From: Ignavibacteria bacterium
GTDB taxonomy: Bacteria; Bacteroidota; Ignavibacteria; Ignavibacteriales; SURF-24
Direction of reading: 5' to 3'
Assembly: GCA_025612245.1 (NCBI GenBank)
Contig: JAAXKQ010000001.1
Location: forward strand, 310,001 to 374,000
DNA length: 64,000 bases
Each line of letters opens with the position of its first letter. Position 1 is the first letter of the stretch. The translations under genes and the position numbers were made by a program. The notes below the pieces were generated by a model, which had not been told where the DNA came from, searched no databases, and saw only the letters and a list, made by a program, of their open reading frames with translations. This document shows, piece after piece, positions 1-9,634 of the stretch.

Positions 1-36
1 ACTGGTTCATAAATAAATAACTCAGGGGAGGTCATT

Positions 37-2133
37 ATGGCAAAGAATAAGATACTTATATCTTTTTTCGTAATCGTTCCCGTTTTACTCCTTTTATCGT
101 TCCATTCACTCCATGCTCAAACCTTGACTATCACGCTTGAAGGCAAATCGCCGGGGCAGCTTCAGCTTACTGAAACCTCACAAACCTGGCCTGTATTCTC
201 CGGCTTGCCGGTTGTGCCGCTTGGAAAGAAAGTTTTCCTCTCGGCGGATACAACTGCAGGAGGCGACACTACGGTACAGGCTCCAATGGTTACCTGGACG
301 CTGACGGCAAAGCCAAACGGTTCAACTGCTTCATTTGAACAAAGCGGCACTTCAAGCACGAATTCATTTACTGCCGATATGAGGGGCCTTTACACAATAA
401 CGGCTACAATTGGCTCCAAGACGGCAACACAGAACATTTTTGTCAGCGTCTTTAAAGGCATTACACTGACAAAAAACTGTGCCCCCTGCCACCAGACGCC
501 TAAAACGGTAAATAAATTCCCGCAGTGGAGCCAGTCGGCTCACGCCACCATGTATAAGAGAGGCATTACCGGAGGGCTCTTCGGCGAATACGGCACCTAC
601 TGCGTCAAGTGTCACACCACGGGCTGGGATTCGACGCTGAACAACGGAAACTTCGGCTACAAGGCCAAGATTACAGGCTGGGATACAACCTGGTATAAAC
701 CCAGAAAACCGGTTAACGATACCATTCATATAACACCTGGCGACTCCAGCAGATGGGTGCTTCTGGAGACGCAGTATCAAAGCGTGGATTCAGTAGCCAA
801 CATTGGCTGCGAACAGTGCCACGGCCCTGCAACAGACCACGCAATGACTGCCGATCCGACAAAAGTTGCAGTCTCGCTTCAGGGAAGCGTATGCAACGTG
901 TGCCACGACCTGTCGCCAAGCTATGTTGTAGGCAGCGACTGGAGGCAGTCGAACCATGCAACCATGCCTTTAAGCGGCGAGGAAGCCGGGCGTACGGCGT
1001 GCTATCCGTGCCACAGCGGCTCTGCAATAGTGAAGTTCGCAAAGAACAAAACCGCTCCGGGCTACAATGCAACGCAGGATAATTTCCCGTCAATTGCATG
1101 CGCAAGCTGCCATGATCCTCACATGAGCGCAAACAATACTTCCTCGGTCAGGTTGACCACTCTCGATTCACTTGTAAACGGCTATAAGCCGCAGAACCCG
1201 ACAGGAACGGGCTCCATGTGCATGAACTGCCATCATGCGCGTGAAAATTCACAGGTCAGAGTTACCAATCAGGCAACGAAATTCGCCGACAGGTTCTATC
1301 CGCATTACAGCCCGCAGTCGGATATGTTCCTCGGGGCAAACGGATATGAATACGGACAGAATTTCACCGGACAGGGAACTCATAAAAACATCATGGCAAA
1401 TGCCTGCGTCGACTGCCACATGGTGGCCAACCCCGATACCTCGGTTAACAGGTTCGCAGAGGCAAACCACTTTATGAAGATGGTAGATCAGCAGGGTAAA
1501 GACAGGGTCTACGTCTGCAAGCCTTGCCACCCGTCTGTAAATACTTCATTTGACGAAGTTAAGGCTTCAAGCGACTACGACGGCAATGGAACGATCGAAG
1601 GCGTACAGACAGAAATAAGAGGACTCCTGGATAAGCTAAAAGCTGTGCTTCCAAAGGATTCGACCGGAGAGGTTGTTACAATGGCAAGAGACTCAATGAT
1701 TGTAAAGAACTTCCCGGGATATCCGAAGATTCTGCCTGCGATGTGGGACTACTACTTCGTCAAGAACGACTGGAGCTACGGCGTTCACAACTCCAGATAT
1801 GCGGTCTCTCTGCTCCAGGCTTCACTTGCACAGGTAACAGGAGTGGAAAAGTCGAATAATAACATACCGCGGATCTACGCTCTGGAACAGAACTACCCGA
1901 ACCCGTTCAACCCGGCCACAACCATTCAGTTCTCGGTTCCAGAAAATGCGGACGTGACACTGAAGGTATATGACGCCGTTGGACGTGAGGTTGCTACACT
2001 GCACTCCGGAGTTCTTATAACAGGAAACTACAAGATCGTTTGGAATGCAAGCAATCTGGCTTCAGGTGTTTACTACTACAGGCTCTCTTCAGAAAAATTC
2101 TCAATGGTTAAGAAGATGGTATTCCTGAAGTAA
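37..2133 (+). CDS. Secreted nine-haem cytochrome c with T9SS sorting domain
   Basis: The protein has 698 residues. An N-terminal signal peptide (hydrophobic residues about 6-27) is followed by an Ig-like stretch and then nine CxxCH haem-binding motifs, starting near residues 148, 189, 258, 286, 322, 355, 395, 457 and 494. From about residue 619 comes a type A T9SS C-terminal domain that opens with NYPNPFNP and ends in a basic KKMVFLK tail. Such domains direct Sec-exported proteins through the outer membrane to the cell surface. The likely role is electron transfer at or outside the outer membrane, for example to an extracellular acceptor or as part of a multihaem reductase; the substrate cannot be told from sequence. 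The start ATG follows a good ribosome binding site (GGGGAGG). A terminator follows the gene, so it appears monocistronic at its 3' end. Confidence 0.9.
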   Translation: MAKNKILISFFVIVPVLLLLSFHSLHAQTLTITLEGKSPGQLQLTETSQTWPVFSGLPVVPLGKKVFLSADTTAGGDTTVQAPMVTWTLTAKPNGSTASFEQSGTSSTNSFTADMRGLYTITATIGSKTATQNIFVSVFKGITLTKNCAPCHQTPKTVNKFPQWSQSAHATMYKRGITGGLFGEYGTYCVKCHTTGWDSTLNNGNFGYKAKITGWDTTWYKPRKPVNDTIHITPGDSSRWVLLETQYQSVDSVANIGCEQCHGPATDHAMTADPTKVAVSLQGSVCNVCHDLSPSYVVGSDWRQSNHATMPLSGEEAGRTACYPCHSGSAIVKFAKNKTAPGYNATQDNFPSIACASCHDPHMSANNTSSVRLTTLDSLVNGYKPQNPTGTGSMCMNCHHARENSQVRVTNQATKFADRFYPHYSPQSDMFLGANGYEYGQNFTGQGTHKNIMANACVDCHMVANPDTSVNRFAEANHFMKMVDQQGKDRVYVCKPCHPSVNTSFDEVKASSDYDGNGTIEGVQTEIRGLLDKLKAVLPKDSTGEVVTMARDSMIVKNFPGYPKILPAMWDYYFVKNDWSYGVHNSRYAVSLLQASLAQVTGVEKSNNNIPRIYALEQNYPNPFNPATTIQFSVPENADVTLKVYDAVGREVATLHSGVLITGNYKIVWNASNLASGVYYYRLSSEKFSMVKKMVFLK

Positions 2134-2160
2134 TTGGGTCTCCGGAAAATGATCCCGTAA

Positions 2161-2202
2161 AAAAATTGCCCGGTTCCTTTGCTAGGAGCCGGGCAATTTT
2201 TT
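2161..2202 (+). terminator. Rho-independent terminator of the cytochrome gene
   Basis: A 12-bp stem (TTGCCCGGTTCC with GGAGCCGGGCAA, one G-T pair) is followed directly by six T residues, 28 bases past the cytochrome stop. Confidence 0.85.
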
Positions 2203-2242
2203 GGGGAAGGAAAAGAAATCCTCAAGCCTTAGCCTGTAAAAG

Positions 2243-2587
2243 CTATTTCTTAAAATTAAAGCGGCTATAGTTTAGCTGGACATCTTTCAGAAGCTCACGT
2301 GCCCTATCGGCCTCCTCTTCCCGGACCATAAGCACCGCGGGGTCGACCAATGGGTTAATGTTCTGTATTATGTCCCCTTTGATGAAATACTGGATACCTT
2401 CACTGTCCAAAATGCTTTTTATGAAGGCGAGATCTACAAGGTTAAGTGTCCTGAGGATTTCAACAAACCTGATATCCGTATCCAGCTCAAAATCCTCTTC
2501 AGGAAGCTTATCCACCAGGTCAACCTGGCAGTCTGCACATCTGGTAAAGCCTTCCCTGTATTCGGCTTTGCAATTAGGGCAAAACAT
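2243..2587 (-). CDS. DUF2007-like small protein with zinc-ribbon N-terminus
   Basis: The protein has 114 residues. It opens with a CPNC...CADC zinc ribbon (cysteines at about residues 3, 6, 18 and 21). The rest looks like a DUF2007 'putative signal transducing protein' domain, with the typical pattern of ILDSEGI followed by a later hydrophobic VLMVREEEADRARELL segment. I chose the internal ATG: the upstream in-frame ATG overlaps GGGAGGT, which is better read as the ribosome binding site of this start. It converges with the cytochrome gene upstream. The biochemical function of the family is not known; it is probably a soluble cytoplasmic protein. Confidence 0.75.
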   Translation of the reverse strand: MFCPNCKAEYREGFTRCADCQVDLVDKLPEEDFELDTDIRFVEILRTLNLVDLAFIKSILDSEGIQYFIKGDIIQNINPLVDPAVLMVREEEADRARELLKDVQLNYSRFNFKK

Positions 2588-2769
2588 AATACCTCCCATT
2601 TTATGTTCTTTTCAGGCAATATACAAAAAAATAATATTTCCGGCATTTCATTTCACTAATATTCCTTTGCTACATCATTTGGTAGTCCCCTTCCTTCTTG
2701 GAAAATTAAAGCGTATATTTTCACACATTTTCTATAACTAACCATTAACAGCAGGAAGATACACTAAAC

Positions 2770-4380
2770 ATGAAAAAAATCTTACTACTCATTCTTTTTG
2801 CTTTTTCCTTTGCTTCGGCTCAAAATATCACATGGACGGATGTTACAAGCTCATATTCCCCCATTCCGGGAGTCAAAGTTTTCAAAGGTACACGAAGCTC
2901 ACTTACAGCATACTATTTCGACGTCGACATGACTAATCCCAAGGTAGCCATTCGGCCCTACATTACCAATTCCCTGGCTACGGAACCTGAACTACTGAAA
3001 AGGTTCGGGGCTTATGCCGCTGTAAACGGCGGATACTTCGGCGGCACGAGCGCTTATTCGGCGGTTGTTTATCCTTTTGAGGTAAAAGCTCAAAACATTG
3101 CCGCTCTTACCCGCAATTCACAAACCTATCCCGTAATGAGGAGCTTTTTCGGCATAAAAAAAGACGGATCGATGTCAATTGACTGGATCTATCACTTCGG
3201 CGGTGCCACGAGTGACATTTATAAATTCAGCGCTCCCCTGCCCTACACGCTGAATGATCCTGCACCGAAGGCTGCGCCGCAGAAATCCGACGGCACGCAG
3301 TATGAAGACCTCCTGACAGGCATTGGCGGGGGCCCCAGGCTCGTTAAAAACGGGCAGGAACATGTTACATATAATGAAGAGATACTCTGGGGTTCGGGCG
3401 TTTACATGGATGACTATAGAACAAGAACTGCCATAGGATATAGGGCAGACAAGCACGTAATCATACTTTGCGCCGATAACCTTCAGCTGCAGGAATTGCC
3501 CTCAATTTTCATCAGCCTGGGCTGTACTGAAGCAATGAACCTGGATGGCGGCGGATCGACGGAGATGTCAATCGGAAGTCAGGACCTTATTACCTCCTCC
3601 AGGGCTCTTCCCGTAATACTTGCAATCGTCAATCCCGATTCGCTAAAACTCCCTAAAACCCCGGTATTTGAAAAAATTATTGACACGGGCGACAAAGAGG
3701 CTTCTGTTACAGGGAGCTGGTTTACCTCGGCAAATGCTGGCTATTACGGCACAACTCAATCCATGCTTACCGGCATTGGCAACGGGAACAGTTGCGTTTC
3801 CTTTAAGCCCGAACTGAAAGTCTCAGCAGAATACGAACTCTATGCCTGGTGGGTCTCCTCATCGAACCGCACAAAGGATACACCGTTTATCATAAGTCAT
3901 AAAGATGGCATAGACACCGTAAGAATTGACCAGACGGTAAACGGTTCCATGTGGAGCCTCATAGGGAAATATACATTCAGCGCCGATACGACTGACAAAA
4001 TTACCATTTCGAATGCGGCAAAAAGCGGCAGCTATGTTGTAGCCGATGCAATCAGGCTTGTTTCTTATGATGCTGCAACCTCCTCAGTGGAAGAAAGCCG
4101 GAATAACCCGGTAGTTTCGCAGTATAGGCTGAACCAAAACTATCCTAACCCTTTTAATCCCGTAACCAGGATAAGCTATTACATGCCCAAGGAAGGCCAC
4201 GTGAGCCTCAGGGTTTTTGACGTTCTGGGAAATGAAGTAGCCAGGCTTGTAGATGAGGTAGAATCTGCCGGGAGCCACCAAGCCGAGTTTTCGGCCCAAA
4301 ACCTCTCAAGCGGAATATATTTTTATACATTGAATTCGGGCAGCTTTATAGAAACAAAAAAGCTGATGGTCCTGAAATAA
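2770..4380 (+). CDS. Secreted phosphodiester glycosidase-like protein with T9SS domain
   Basis: The protein has 536 residues. A signal peptide (about 1-18) is followed by a phosphodiester glycosidase (NAGPA-type) domain at about 40-290, recognised by AVNGGYF and MNLDGGGSTEM. A beta-sandwich at about 299-430 resembles golvesin/xanthan-lyase C-terminal carbohydrate-binding modules (GSWFTSANAGYYG, ADAIRLV). A T9SS type A sorting domain starts with NYPNPFNP at about 457. NAGPA-type enzymes cleave phosphodiester-linked sugars, and bacterial members are mostly uncharacterised, so the substrate is open. Given its export and its binding module it probably acts on an extracellular or surface glycan. 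A terminator follows it. Confidence 0.85.
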   Translation: MKKILLLILFAFSFASAQNITWTDVTSSYSPIPGVKVFKGTRSSLTAYYFDVDMTNPKVAIRPYITNSLATEPELLKRFGAYAAVNGGYFGGTSAYSAVVYPFEVKAQNIAALTRNSQTYPVMRSFFGIKKDGSMSIDWIYHFGGATSDIYKFSAPLPYTLNDPAPKAAPQKSDGTQYEDLLTGIGGGPRLVKNGQEHVTYNEEILWGSGVYMDDYRTRTAIGYRADKHVIILCADNLQLQELPSIFISLGCTEAMNLDGGGSTEMSIGSQDLITSSRALPVILAIVNPDSLKLPKTPVFEKIIDTGDKEASVTGSWFTSANAGYYGTTQSMLTGIGNGNSCVSFKPELKVSAEYELYAWWVSSSNRTKDTPFIISHKDGIDTVRIDQTVNGSMWSLIGKYTFSADTTDKITISNAAKSGSYVVADAIRLVSYDAATSSVEESRNNPVVSQYRLNQNYPNPFNPVTRISYYMPKEGHVSLRVFDVLGNEVARLVDEVESAGSHQAEFSAQNLSSGIYFYTLNSGSFIETKKLMVLK

Positions 4381-4424
4381 GGGAAATTCTAAAAAGTAAA
4401 GATCAGAATGTTCCATTTAAAATG

Positions 4425-4459
4425 AAAAAAAGCTGCTTTTAATAAAAGCAGCTTTTTTT
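4425..4459. terminator. Bidirectional terminator between the glycosidase gene and tRNA-Leu
   Basis: AAAGCTGCTTTT and AAAAGCAGCTTT form a perfect stem with a 3-base loop, flanked by an A tract and a T tract. It can therefore end transcription from the plus-strand gene and from the minus-strand tRNA. Confidence 0.85.
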
Positions 4460-4462
4460 GTG

Positions 4463-4546
4463 TGCCCGGAGCAGGACTCGAACCTGTATGGGAGTTCTCC
4501 CACTAGACCCTGAACCTAGCGCGTCTACCAATTTCGCCATCCGGGC
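4463..4546 (-). tRNA. tRNA-Leu (anticodon CAG)
   Basis: Read on the minus strand, the 7-bp acceptor stem GCCCGGA/TCCGGGC is followed by discriminator A. There is a T8, an anticodon loop TTCAGGG giving CAG, a long class II variable arm (GGGAG/CTCCC) and a standard TTCGAGTC T-loop. The long arm and anticodon define leucine. No CCA is encoded; CAC follows the discriminator. Confidence 0.95.
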
Positions 4547-4687
4547 AGTCAGAATTTGTAAGACAAATTTAAGCAAATTTTATCTTATTTGAAAATAAAA
4601 TTGCTTACAATTGAAAATATTTTTTAGCTGGAGGCAAAAAAATATTCTTTATCTCTCTGCCTCCAAAATATAAAAAACAGCTACTGT

Positions 4688-6907
4688 TTAGAATGGAGAA
4701 ATCGATCCGCCCTGGTGAATGTCGCAGGTTTCAGGAAGATCATTCTTATTTATTATGTCTGTAATCTTCTCAGGGCAGTATTCCGTAGCCACCTTCGGCT
4801 TGCCTTCCGAGACGGACTGCGAGCAGAAGTCCACAGAAATCACATCCGAAGGCATCTGGAAATACTTCAATGGCAGATCCGTATTCTGATAAGCTCCTTC
4901 CATAAATCTTCCCCAGATCGGGGCGGCAGCCTTTGCTCCCTGCCCGTACCATCCCGTAAAGCTTACGCGCCTGTCGTCAAATCCAACCCATACGCCTGCA
5001 ACAAGCTGCGGCGTAAAGCCAACAAACCAGGCGTCACCAAAGTCCTGCGTAGTACCGGTCTTGCCGGCAGCAGGCCTGTGGAAGAAACGTCTTACTCCGG
5101 CGCCGGTTCCGTAATCTACAACAGACTGCATCATGCTTGTTGTAATTGCGGCCGTAGAGGCAGAAAGTGCCTCGGTAATTTTATCGGGGTAGAATTTTTC
5201 TATTACAATACCGTCCCGGTCCCTTATCTCAAGAATTGAAATCGGTGAAACATTTATTCCGTTATTTGCCAGCGTTCCGTATGCCGAGGTCAGCTCCAGC
5301 GGTGAAACTTCCGAGGTTCCCAGGGCAATTGAAGGCACGAGGTCGAGTTTGCTCTGAATACCCATCTTCTGGGCAACGCTTCCAATCTGGCCCAAAGGCG
5401 CATGGCCTTCAATGATAAGCCTTGCCGTAATAAGGTTAAGCGAATTTTTAAGCCCGTCTCGCATCGTAGTATATCCACCCGTGGAATAGTCGCTGTTGTG
5501 AGGCGACCAGCCGTTATATGTAAAAGGCTGATTAAGCAGAGGATAGGCCGGATAAAGTCCGTTCTGAATGGCAGTAGCATAGACAATGGGCTTAAATGCA
5601 GAGCCCGGCTGACGCTTAATGCCTGTTGCATGATTAAGCCCGTACTGCGCTTTCGGGTCAGCGCCGCCAACCATTGCCCTTATATGTCCGTTTGACGGGT
5701 CAATGGCCACAAAGCCCACCTGAATTGCGGTTCCGGCTCTTTTTACAGAGTCAATAAAACCCTTGCTCGATTTTAAGCTCTGGTAAACCCTGTCTTTTTC
5801 AGCAACATCTTCTGTTTCGCTAAAGCGCGGGTCGTTTTTAATCGCCTTATCTACAAGCGCATTCAGCACGTCGAGGTGCTTTTCCCAGTTCCAGCTCTTT
5901 TCAAACATCGGCTGGTACTCGGCTAAATGTTCAGCAACGGCCTTATTTGCTGCAATCTGCATCCTGGAGTCAATTGTAGTATATATGCTCAGGCCGTCCC
6001 TGTAAAGGTCGTAGCCATACTTATCCGAAAGTTTTTCCATCTGCCTACGGATATACTCCATAAAGTGAGGCGCAATGGTCTGATAGCTCTCAATCCTCTT
6101 GCTTCCAAGTGAAATCGGAAGGTTTTTATACCTGTCGTAAACCCCTTCTTCGAGGTAACCTGCATCAACCATATTTGCCATAACGACGTTTCGCCTTACA
6201 AGCGAGCGGTCGTAATGCTTTATAGGATCGTAATTTACGGATGACTTTAAGAGTCCTATTAAAACGGCAGATTCAGGAATTGTGAGGTCTTTTGCCTTTT
6301 TATTAAAGTAAGCGTTTGCTGCGGTCTCAACCCCGTAGGCCCCTTTGCCGAAATAGGAAATATTCAGGTACATATTAAGAATTTCCTTTTTCGTATAGGT
6401 TTTTTCGATCTGTATAGCCGTAATCCATTCCCTGATTTTCCTGACCACGGTTTCAAACTTGTTCTCGTTCTTGCTTTTAAGCTTATAGAGGTTTTTGGCC
6501 AGCTGCTGTGTAATTGTAGAGGCGCCTTCGTGCATTGAAAGCGTTACTGTATTCTTAATCATCGCCTTAAAGAAGCGTCCTACGTCAACCCCCCAGTGGT
6601 CGTAGAATTTCCTGTCCTCGGTTGCAATAAGGGCATTTACGAGGTGGTTTGGGATGCTGTCAAGAGGGACCTCGATTCTGTTTTCAATAAAAAACTGCCC
6701 GATCAGTTCGCCGTCAATGCCGTAGACCTTGCTTGCCAGGACAGGTTTTGGGTTTTCAAGCTCTTCGAGTGAAGGGAGCCCCTTGAATATATATGCGCCC
6801 ATTCCGAGAAAGAGAACGATGGCAGAAATTATGGCAATTTTCCTGATTTTCTCTTTATCGTAACCGGCAGGTTTCTTTTTTTTATCCGTATTTGAAGTTT
6901 GTTCCAT
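4688..6907 (-). CDS. PBP1A-family bifunctional penicillin-binding protein
   Basis: The protein has 739 residues. A short basic cytoplasmic tail and one membrane anchor (about 20-40) precede a GT51 transglycosylase domain with ATEDRKFYDHWG and EGASTITQQLAKNLY. The transpeptidase domain has SAFK (Ser near 436), a SLN motif and KTGTT near 616. It polymerises and cross-links peptidoglycan on the periplasmic side. An in-frame TTG lies 15 bases upstream, but the ATG is preferred because it follows GGAATT and nearly abuts the lpxH stop. That closeness suggests co-transcription with lpxH. No PASTA or other C-terminal extension is seen, and the length is normal for the family. Confidence 0.93.
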   Translation of the reverse strand: MEQTSNTDKKKKPAGYDKEKIRKIAIISAIVLFLGMGAYIFKGLPSLEELENPKPVLASKVYGIDGELIGQFFIENRIEVPLDSIPNHLVNALIATEDRKFYDHWGVDVGRFFKAMIKNTVTLSMHEGASTITQQLAKNLYKLKSKNENKFETVVRKIREWITAIQIEKTYTKKEILNMYLNISYFGKGAYGVETAANAYFNKKAKDLTIPESAVLIGLLKSSVNYDPIKHYDRSLVRRNVVMANMVDAGYLEEGVYDRYKNLPISLGSKRIESYQTIAPHFMEYIRRQMEKLSDKYGYDLYRDGLSIYTTIDSRMQIAANKAVAEHLAEYQPMFEKSWNWEKHLDVLNALVDKAIKNDPRFSETEDVAEKDRVYQSLKSSKGFIDSVKRAGTAIQVGFVAIDPSNGHIRAMVGGADPKAQYGLNHATGIKRQPGSAFKPIVYATAIQNGLYPAYPLLNQPFTYNGWSPHNSDYSTGGYTTMRDGLKNSLNLITARLIIEGHAPLGQIGSVAQKMGIQSKLDLVPSIALGTSEVSPLELTSAYGTLANNGINVSPISILEIRDRDGIVIEKFYPDKITEALSASTAAITTSMMQSVVDYGTGAGVRRFFHRPAAGKTGTTQDFGDAWFVGFTPQLVAGVWVGFDDRRVSFTGWYGQGAKAAAPIWGRFMEGAYQNTDLPLKYFQMPSDVISVDFCSQSVSEGKPKVATEYCPEKITDIINKNDLPETCDIHQGGSISPF

Positions 6908-6908
6908 T

Positions 6909-7634
6909 TTAATTCCAATCAACTAATGAAAAGCGGCCGTCTTTGAAGCGGCCGTAACATGGCTTTGAAAGCCACGAGCCCAGATTAATATAATATCCGT
7001 TTTTATAGATTTCGAGCGCCCTCTGGTGAGAATGCCCGAAAATGACATAATCGAAGCCGGAGTCAATTTTCTCCTTTGCCGCTTCAAACATGCCGTCAAT
7101 TTCGCCGTAATCTTTCTGTGCCGTATAGTCGCGGCTTTTGCGGCTTGTACTGCTTGCAATTGCAATTCCGAGATCCGGGTGCAGAAGAGAATAGAGTTTC
7201 TGGACGGCTTTATTTCTAAGAACCGTTTTCAGTACTTTATAACCCAGGTCATTTTTAACAAGCCCGTCGCCGTGAGCCAGAAAGAAGCGTTTGCCTTCAA
7301 TGACAGTCTCTACAGGTAATTCATACAATTTGGCGCCGATTTCTGTTCCAAAAAAGTCCCTGTGCAGGAAATCGTGGTTGCCTATAATATAATGCAGTTT
7401 CGTTCCGCTTTCCGTCAGATCCTGCAGAGCTGCGAGCGTTCTGAAGAAGCCTTTCTGGTAGACCCGCCTGTACTCAAACCAATAGTCAAACAAATCCCCC
7501 AATATATAAAGTTCTCTTGCCTCATGCGAAGCCGCCTGGAGGAATCTGACAAGCCGCCGTTCTTTGTCTTTTTCGGCTTCTTTCGACTGAAGTCCCAGGT
7601 GGATGTCCGATATAAAAAGATAGCTGTCTTTCAA
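6909..7634 (-). CDS. lpxH: UDP-2,3-diacylglucosamine diphosphatase-like phosphoesterase
   Basis: The protein has 241 residues and is a calcineurin-like metallophosphoesterase with the full set of metal ligands: DIHLG (Asp10, His12), GDLFDYW (Asp47), GNHD (86-88), AHGD (His121) and GHSH (200-202). The FDYWFEYR and GNHDF contexts fit the LpxH family, which removes UMP from UDP-2,3-diacylglucosamine in lipid A synthesis at the inner face of the membrane. The start codon is TTG, following AAGG; no in-frame ATG fits the conserved N-terminus. It sits one base upstream of the PBP gene. LpxG or LpxI type function is less likely from the motifs. Confidence 0.88.
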   Translation of the reverse strand: MKDSYLFISDIHLGLQSKEAEKDKERRLVRFLQAASHEARELYILGDLFDYWFEYRRVYQKGFFRTLAALQDLTESGTKLHYIIGNHDFLHRDFFGTEIGAKLYELPVETVIEGKRFFLAHGDGLVKNDLGYKVLKTVLRNKAVQKLYSLLHPDLGIAIASSTSRKSRDYTAQKDYGEIDGMFEAAKEKIDSGFDYVIFGHSHQRALEIYKNGYYINLGSWLSKPCYGRFKDGRFSLVDWN

Positions 7635-7713
7635 AAACGCCTTAAAACAATTATTTGATTTTCAAAAATAAGCAGAAACGCTCAAAAATGCCCGATAAAA
7701 TCGACCTAAAAAT

Positions 7714-9426
7714 TTACTGTTCCTTTCTGAAGGATGCAAGCAGCCAGCCGTCCGGGTCCATGGTAACCCCCTTTACCGGGCGCTCAAGCCTGAGCTCAAA
7801 ATTCTGTTCCCGGCGATCGACATAAACGGTCTTCCTGAGCTCTTTACCCTCTCCCTCGGTCCTGATGCTTATCTGAAGCGGGAAGCGGAAGGCTTCATAT
7901 CCCTGCTGTTCCTGCCTGACTTTAAGCCTCAACAGGTGAGAATTATTACCGGAGGGTTTATCTTCCCAGGTGTAAGCCAGCTTAATGTTGCTTTCCCCTT
8001 CAAAAACCCACTGCCTGAAGAAGCATGAAAGGTCCTTATGCGATTCATTCTCGCAGACTTTAATAAAGTCGTTTGTCGTAGCACTTTTATACTTAAAAGC
8101 TTCGTAGTACTTCCTGAGGGAGCTGAAGAAAAGGCTGTCGCTAAGCTCCCACCTCAGCATGTGCATTACCCAGGCACCCTTGTCGTAGACGGTGTTGCTG
8201 AAAAGTCCGCTTTGAGGGCTGTAAAGAGTTCCGCTGAAATTACTCTGAAACTTGGAAAGCATGGTAGACCGGTATGCCGAGGGCCCCGATTCATGCTCGG
8301 CATAAAGAGCCTCGCAGTAGCTGGCAAAGCCCTCGTTAAGCCAGATGTCCTTCCACGTAGCCGGGCTTACTGCATCCCCGAACCACTGGTGAGCAAGCTC
8401 ATGTATGTAAAATTCGTTAAAAAAGCGCCTGCCGTTCAGGAAGTTGGATCCAATGCCTGTAATTGTCTGGTGTTCCATGGCCCCCATCTGCCAGAGGAAT
8501 TCTGCAACGCCGTACTTCTCCCTGATAAAAGGGTATTCTCCGAAAAGCCCGGAGAAATACCTTATCATTTCCGGGTGCCCCTTGAAGTCGTTTTGCGCCA
8601 TATCCAGGTGGTCAGGGAAAGCATAATAATCTATGTTCATCGTTTCATTTTGTGCTGAAGTATACTCTTCGTTAAAATGCCTGTAATCGGCCGAATAGAT
8701 GCAGATGAGGTATGTTGTTATGGGATAAAATGTTTTCCAGTGATAGGTTCTCCTCTTTCCGACCGTCTTTACATCCATTAACCTCCCGTTTGAGACTGAT
8801 ACCTGCGAGCTGTCGTTTGTGATACTGATATCCATTAACGCCTTGTCATCGGGCTTGTCGTTACACGGGTACCAGGTGGAGGCATAAACCGGTTCACTTA
8901 AGGTATATGTGACAGGCCTGCCGTTAAATTCACTGAAGACAAAAGATCCGAAGCCGAGCTTTTTTGGAGAGCCCTCGTAGACCACCCTTACGGTAAAAGT
9001 ATCCTGCGTGGCGTGGTCGATAGGAATTGAAAGCCTGGTTTCATTCTGCTCGAACTCTCTTGCCTTGCCGTTAAACATGAGCTTTTTTATCTCCATGTTC
9101 TCGTAGAAATTGAGGTCCAGCTTCTTCAGGGATGCATCCAGCAATACGCCTTTAATGGTTACATCCCCTTTTATCATTTTCTTTTCTGGAAATAATTCTA
9201 TATTTATATCATAATGAATGACATCGATCTTATTTTGTGCGGGCGTAATATAGGATTCCAGGTTATCCTGCTGCGACAATTTATACTGTACATAAAGGTC
9301 TACAAACGGGGCTTCCGAAAGAATCGACTTAACAGGCTCATAATGCAAAGTCCAGGAAATAAACAGCAACGCATTAAAAAAAATGATAGAAGAGATCTGA
9401 ACTGCCCTCAATTTTCTGTTTGTCAT
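7714..9426 (-). CDS. M1-family zinc aminopeptidase
   Basis: The protein has 570 residues. One N-terminal hydrophobic segment (about 10-25) is consistent with a membrane anchor or uncleaved signal. The zinc site is HELAH at 342-346 with Glu365 in NEGF, the M1 signature. The upstream substrate-binding loop reads GAMEH rather than the textbook GAMEN; GxMEH forms are known in this clade. The N-terminal M1 beta domain is present, but the protein lacks the long C-terminal helical domain of PepN. It probably trims peptides in the periplasm. It is divergently transcribed from glgC, with a 208-bp spacer. Confidence 0.9.
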   Translation of the reverse strand: MTNRKLRAVQISSIIFFNALLFISWTLHYEPVKSILSEAPFVDLYVQYKLSQQDNLESYITPAQNKIDVIHYDINIELFPEKKMIKGDVTIKGVLLDASLKKLDLNFYENMEIKKLMFNGKAREFEQNETRLSIPIDHATQDTFTVRVVYEGSPKKLGFGSFVFSEFNGRPVTYTLSEPVYASTWYPCNDKPDDKALMDISITNDSSQVSVSNGRLMDVKTVGKRRTYHWKTFYPITTYLICIYSADYRHFNEEYTSAQNETMNIDYYAFPDHLDMAQNDFKGHPEMIRYFSGLFGEYPFIREKYGVAEFLWQMGAMEHQTITGIGSNFLNGRRFFNEFYIHELAHQWFGDAVSPATWKDIWLNEGFASYCEALYAEHESGPSAYRSTMLSKFQSNFSGTLYSPQSGLFSNTVYDKGAWVMHMLRWELSDSLFFSSLRKYYEAFKYKSATTNDFIKVCENESHKDLSCFFRQWVFEGESNIKLAYTWEDKPSGNNSHLLRLKVRQEQQGYEAFRFPLQISIRTEGEGKELRKTVYVDRREQNFELRLERPVKGVTMDPDGWLLASFRKEQ

Positions 9427-9634
9427 ATAGAGATATTAAATAAAAACTTAAATCGTTATATAACAAAGTTAAGTCTATAATTTAAGTTTGACAAGCTAAA
9501 TTTTAGCACTAGCCCTCCATGGAAAATCCGGAGTATAAGCGGGTTAAAAAATTGTTAAATTTTGATTTAATGGTTGCTTAAGTCTGGAAATTTTAATTTT
9601 TTTATATATCATTAAAAAGTAATGAGGAAATATT

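Noticed and set aside
364-780. Long antisense open frame inside the cytochrome gene
   Set aside because: It is a shadow of a GC-rich coding frame, lacks a ribosome binding site and matches no family.
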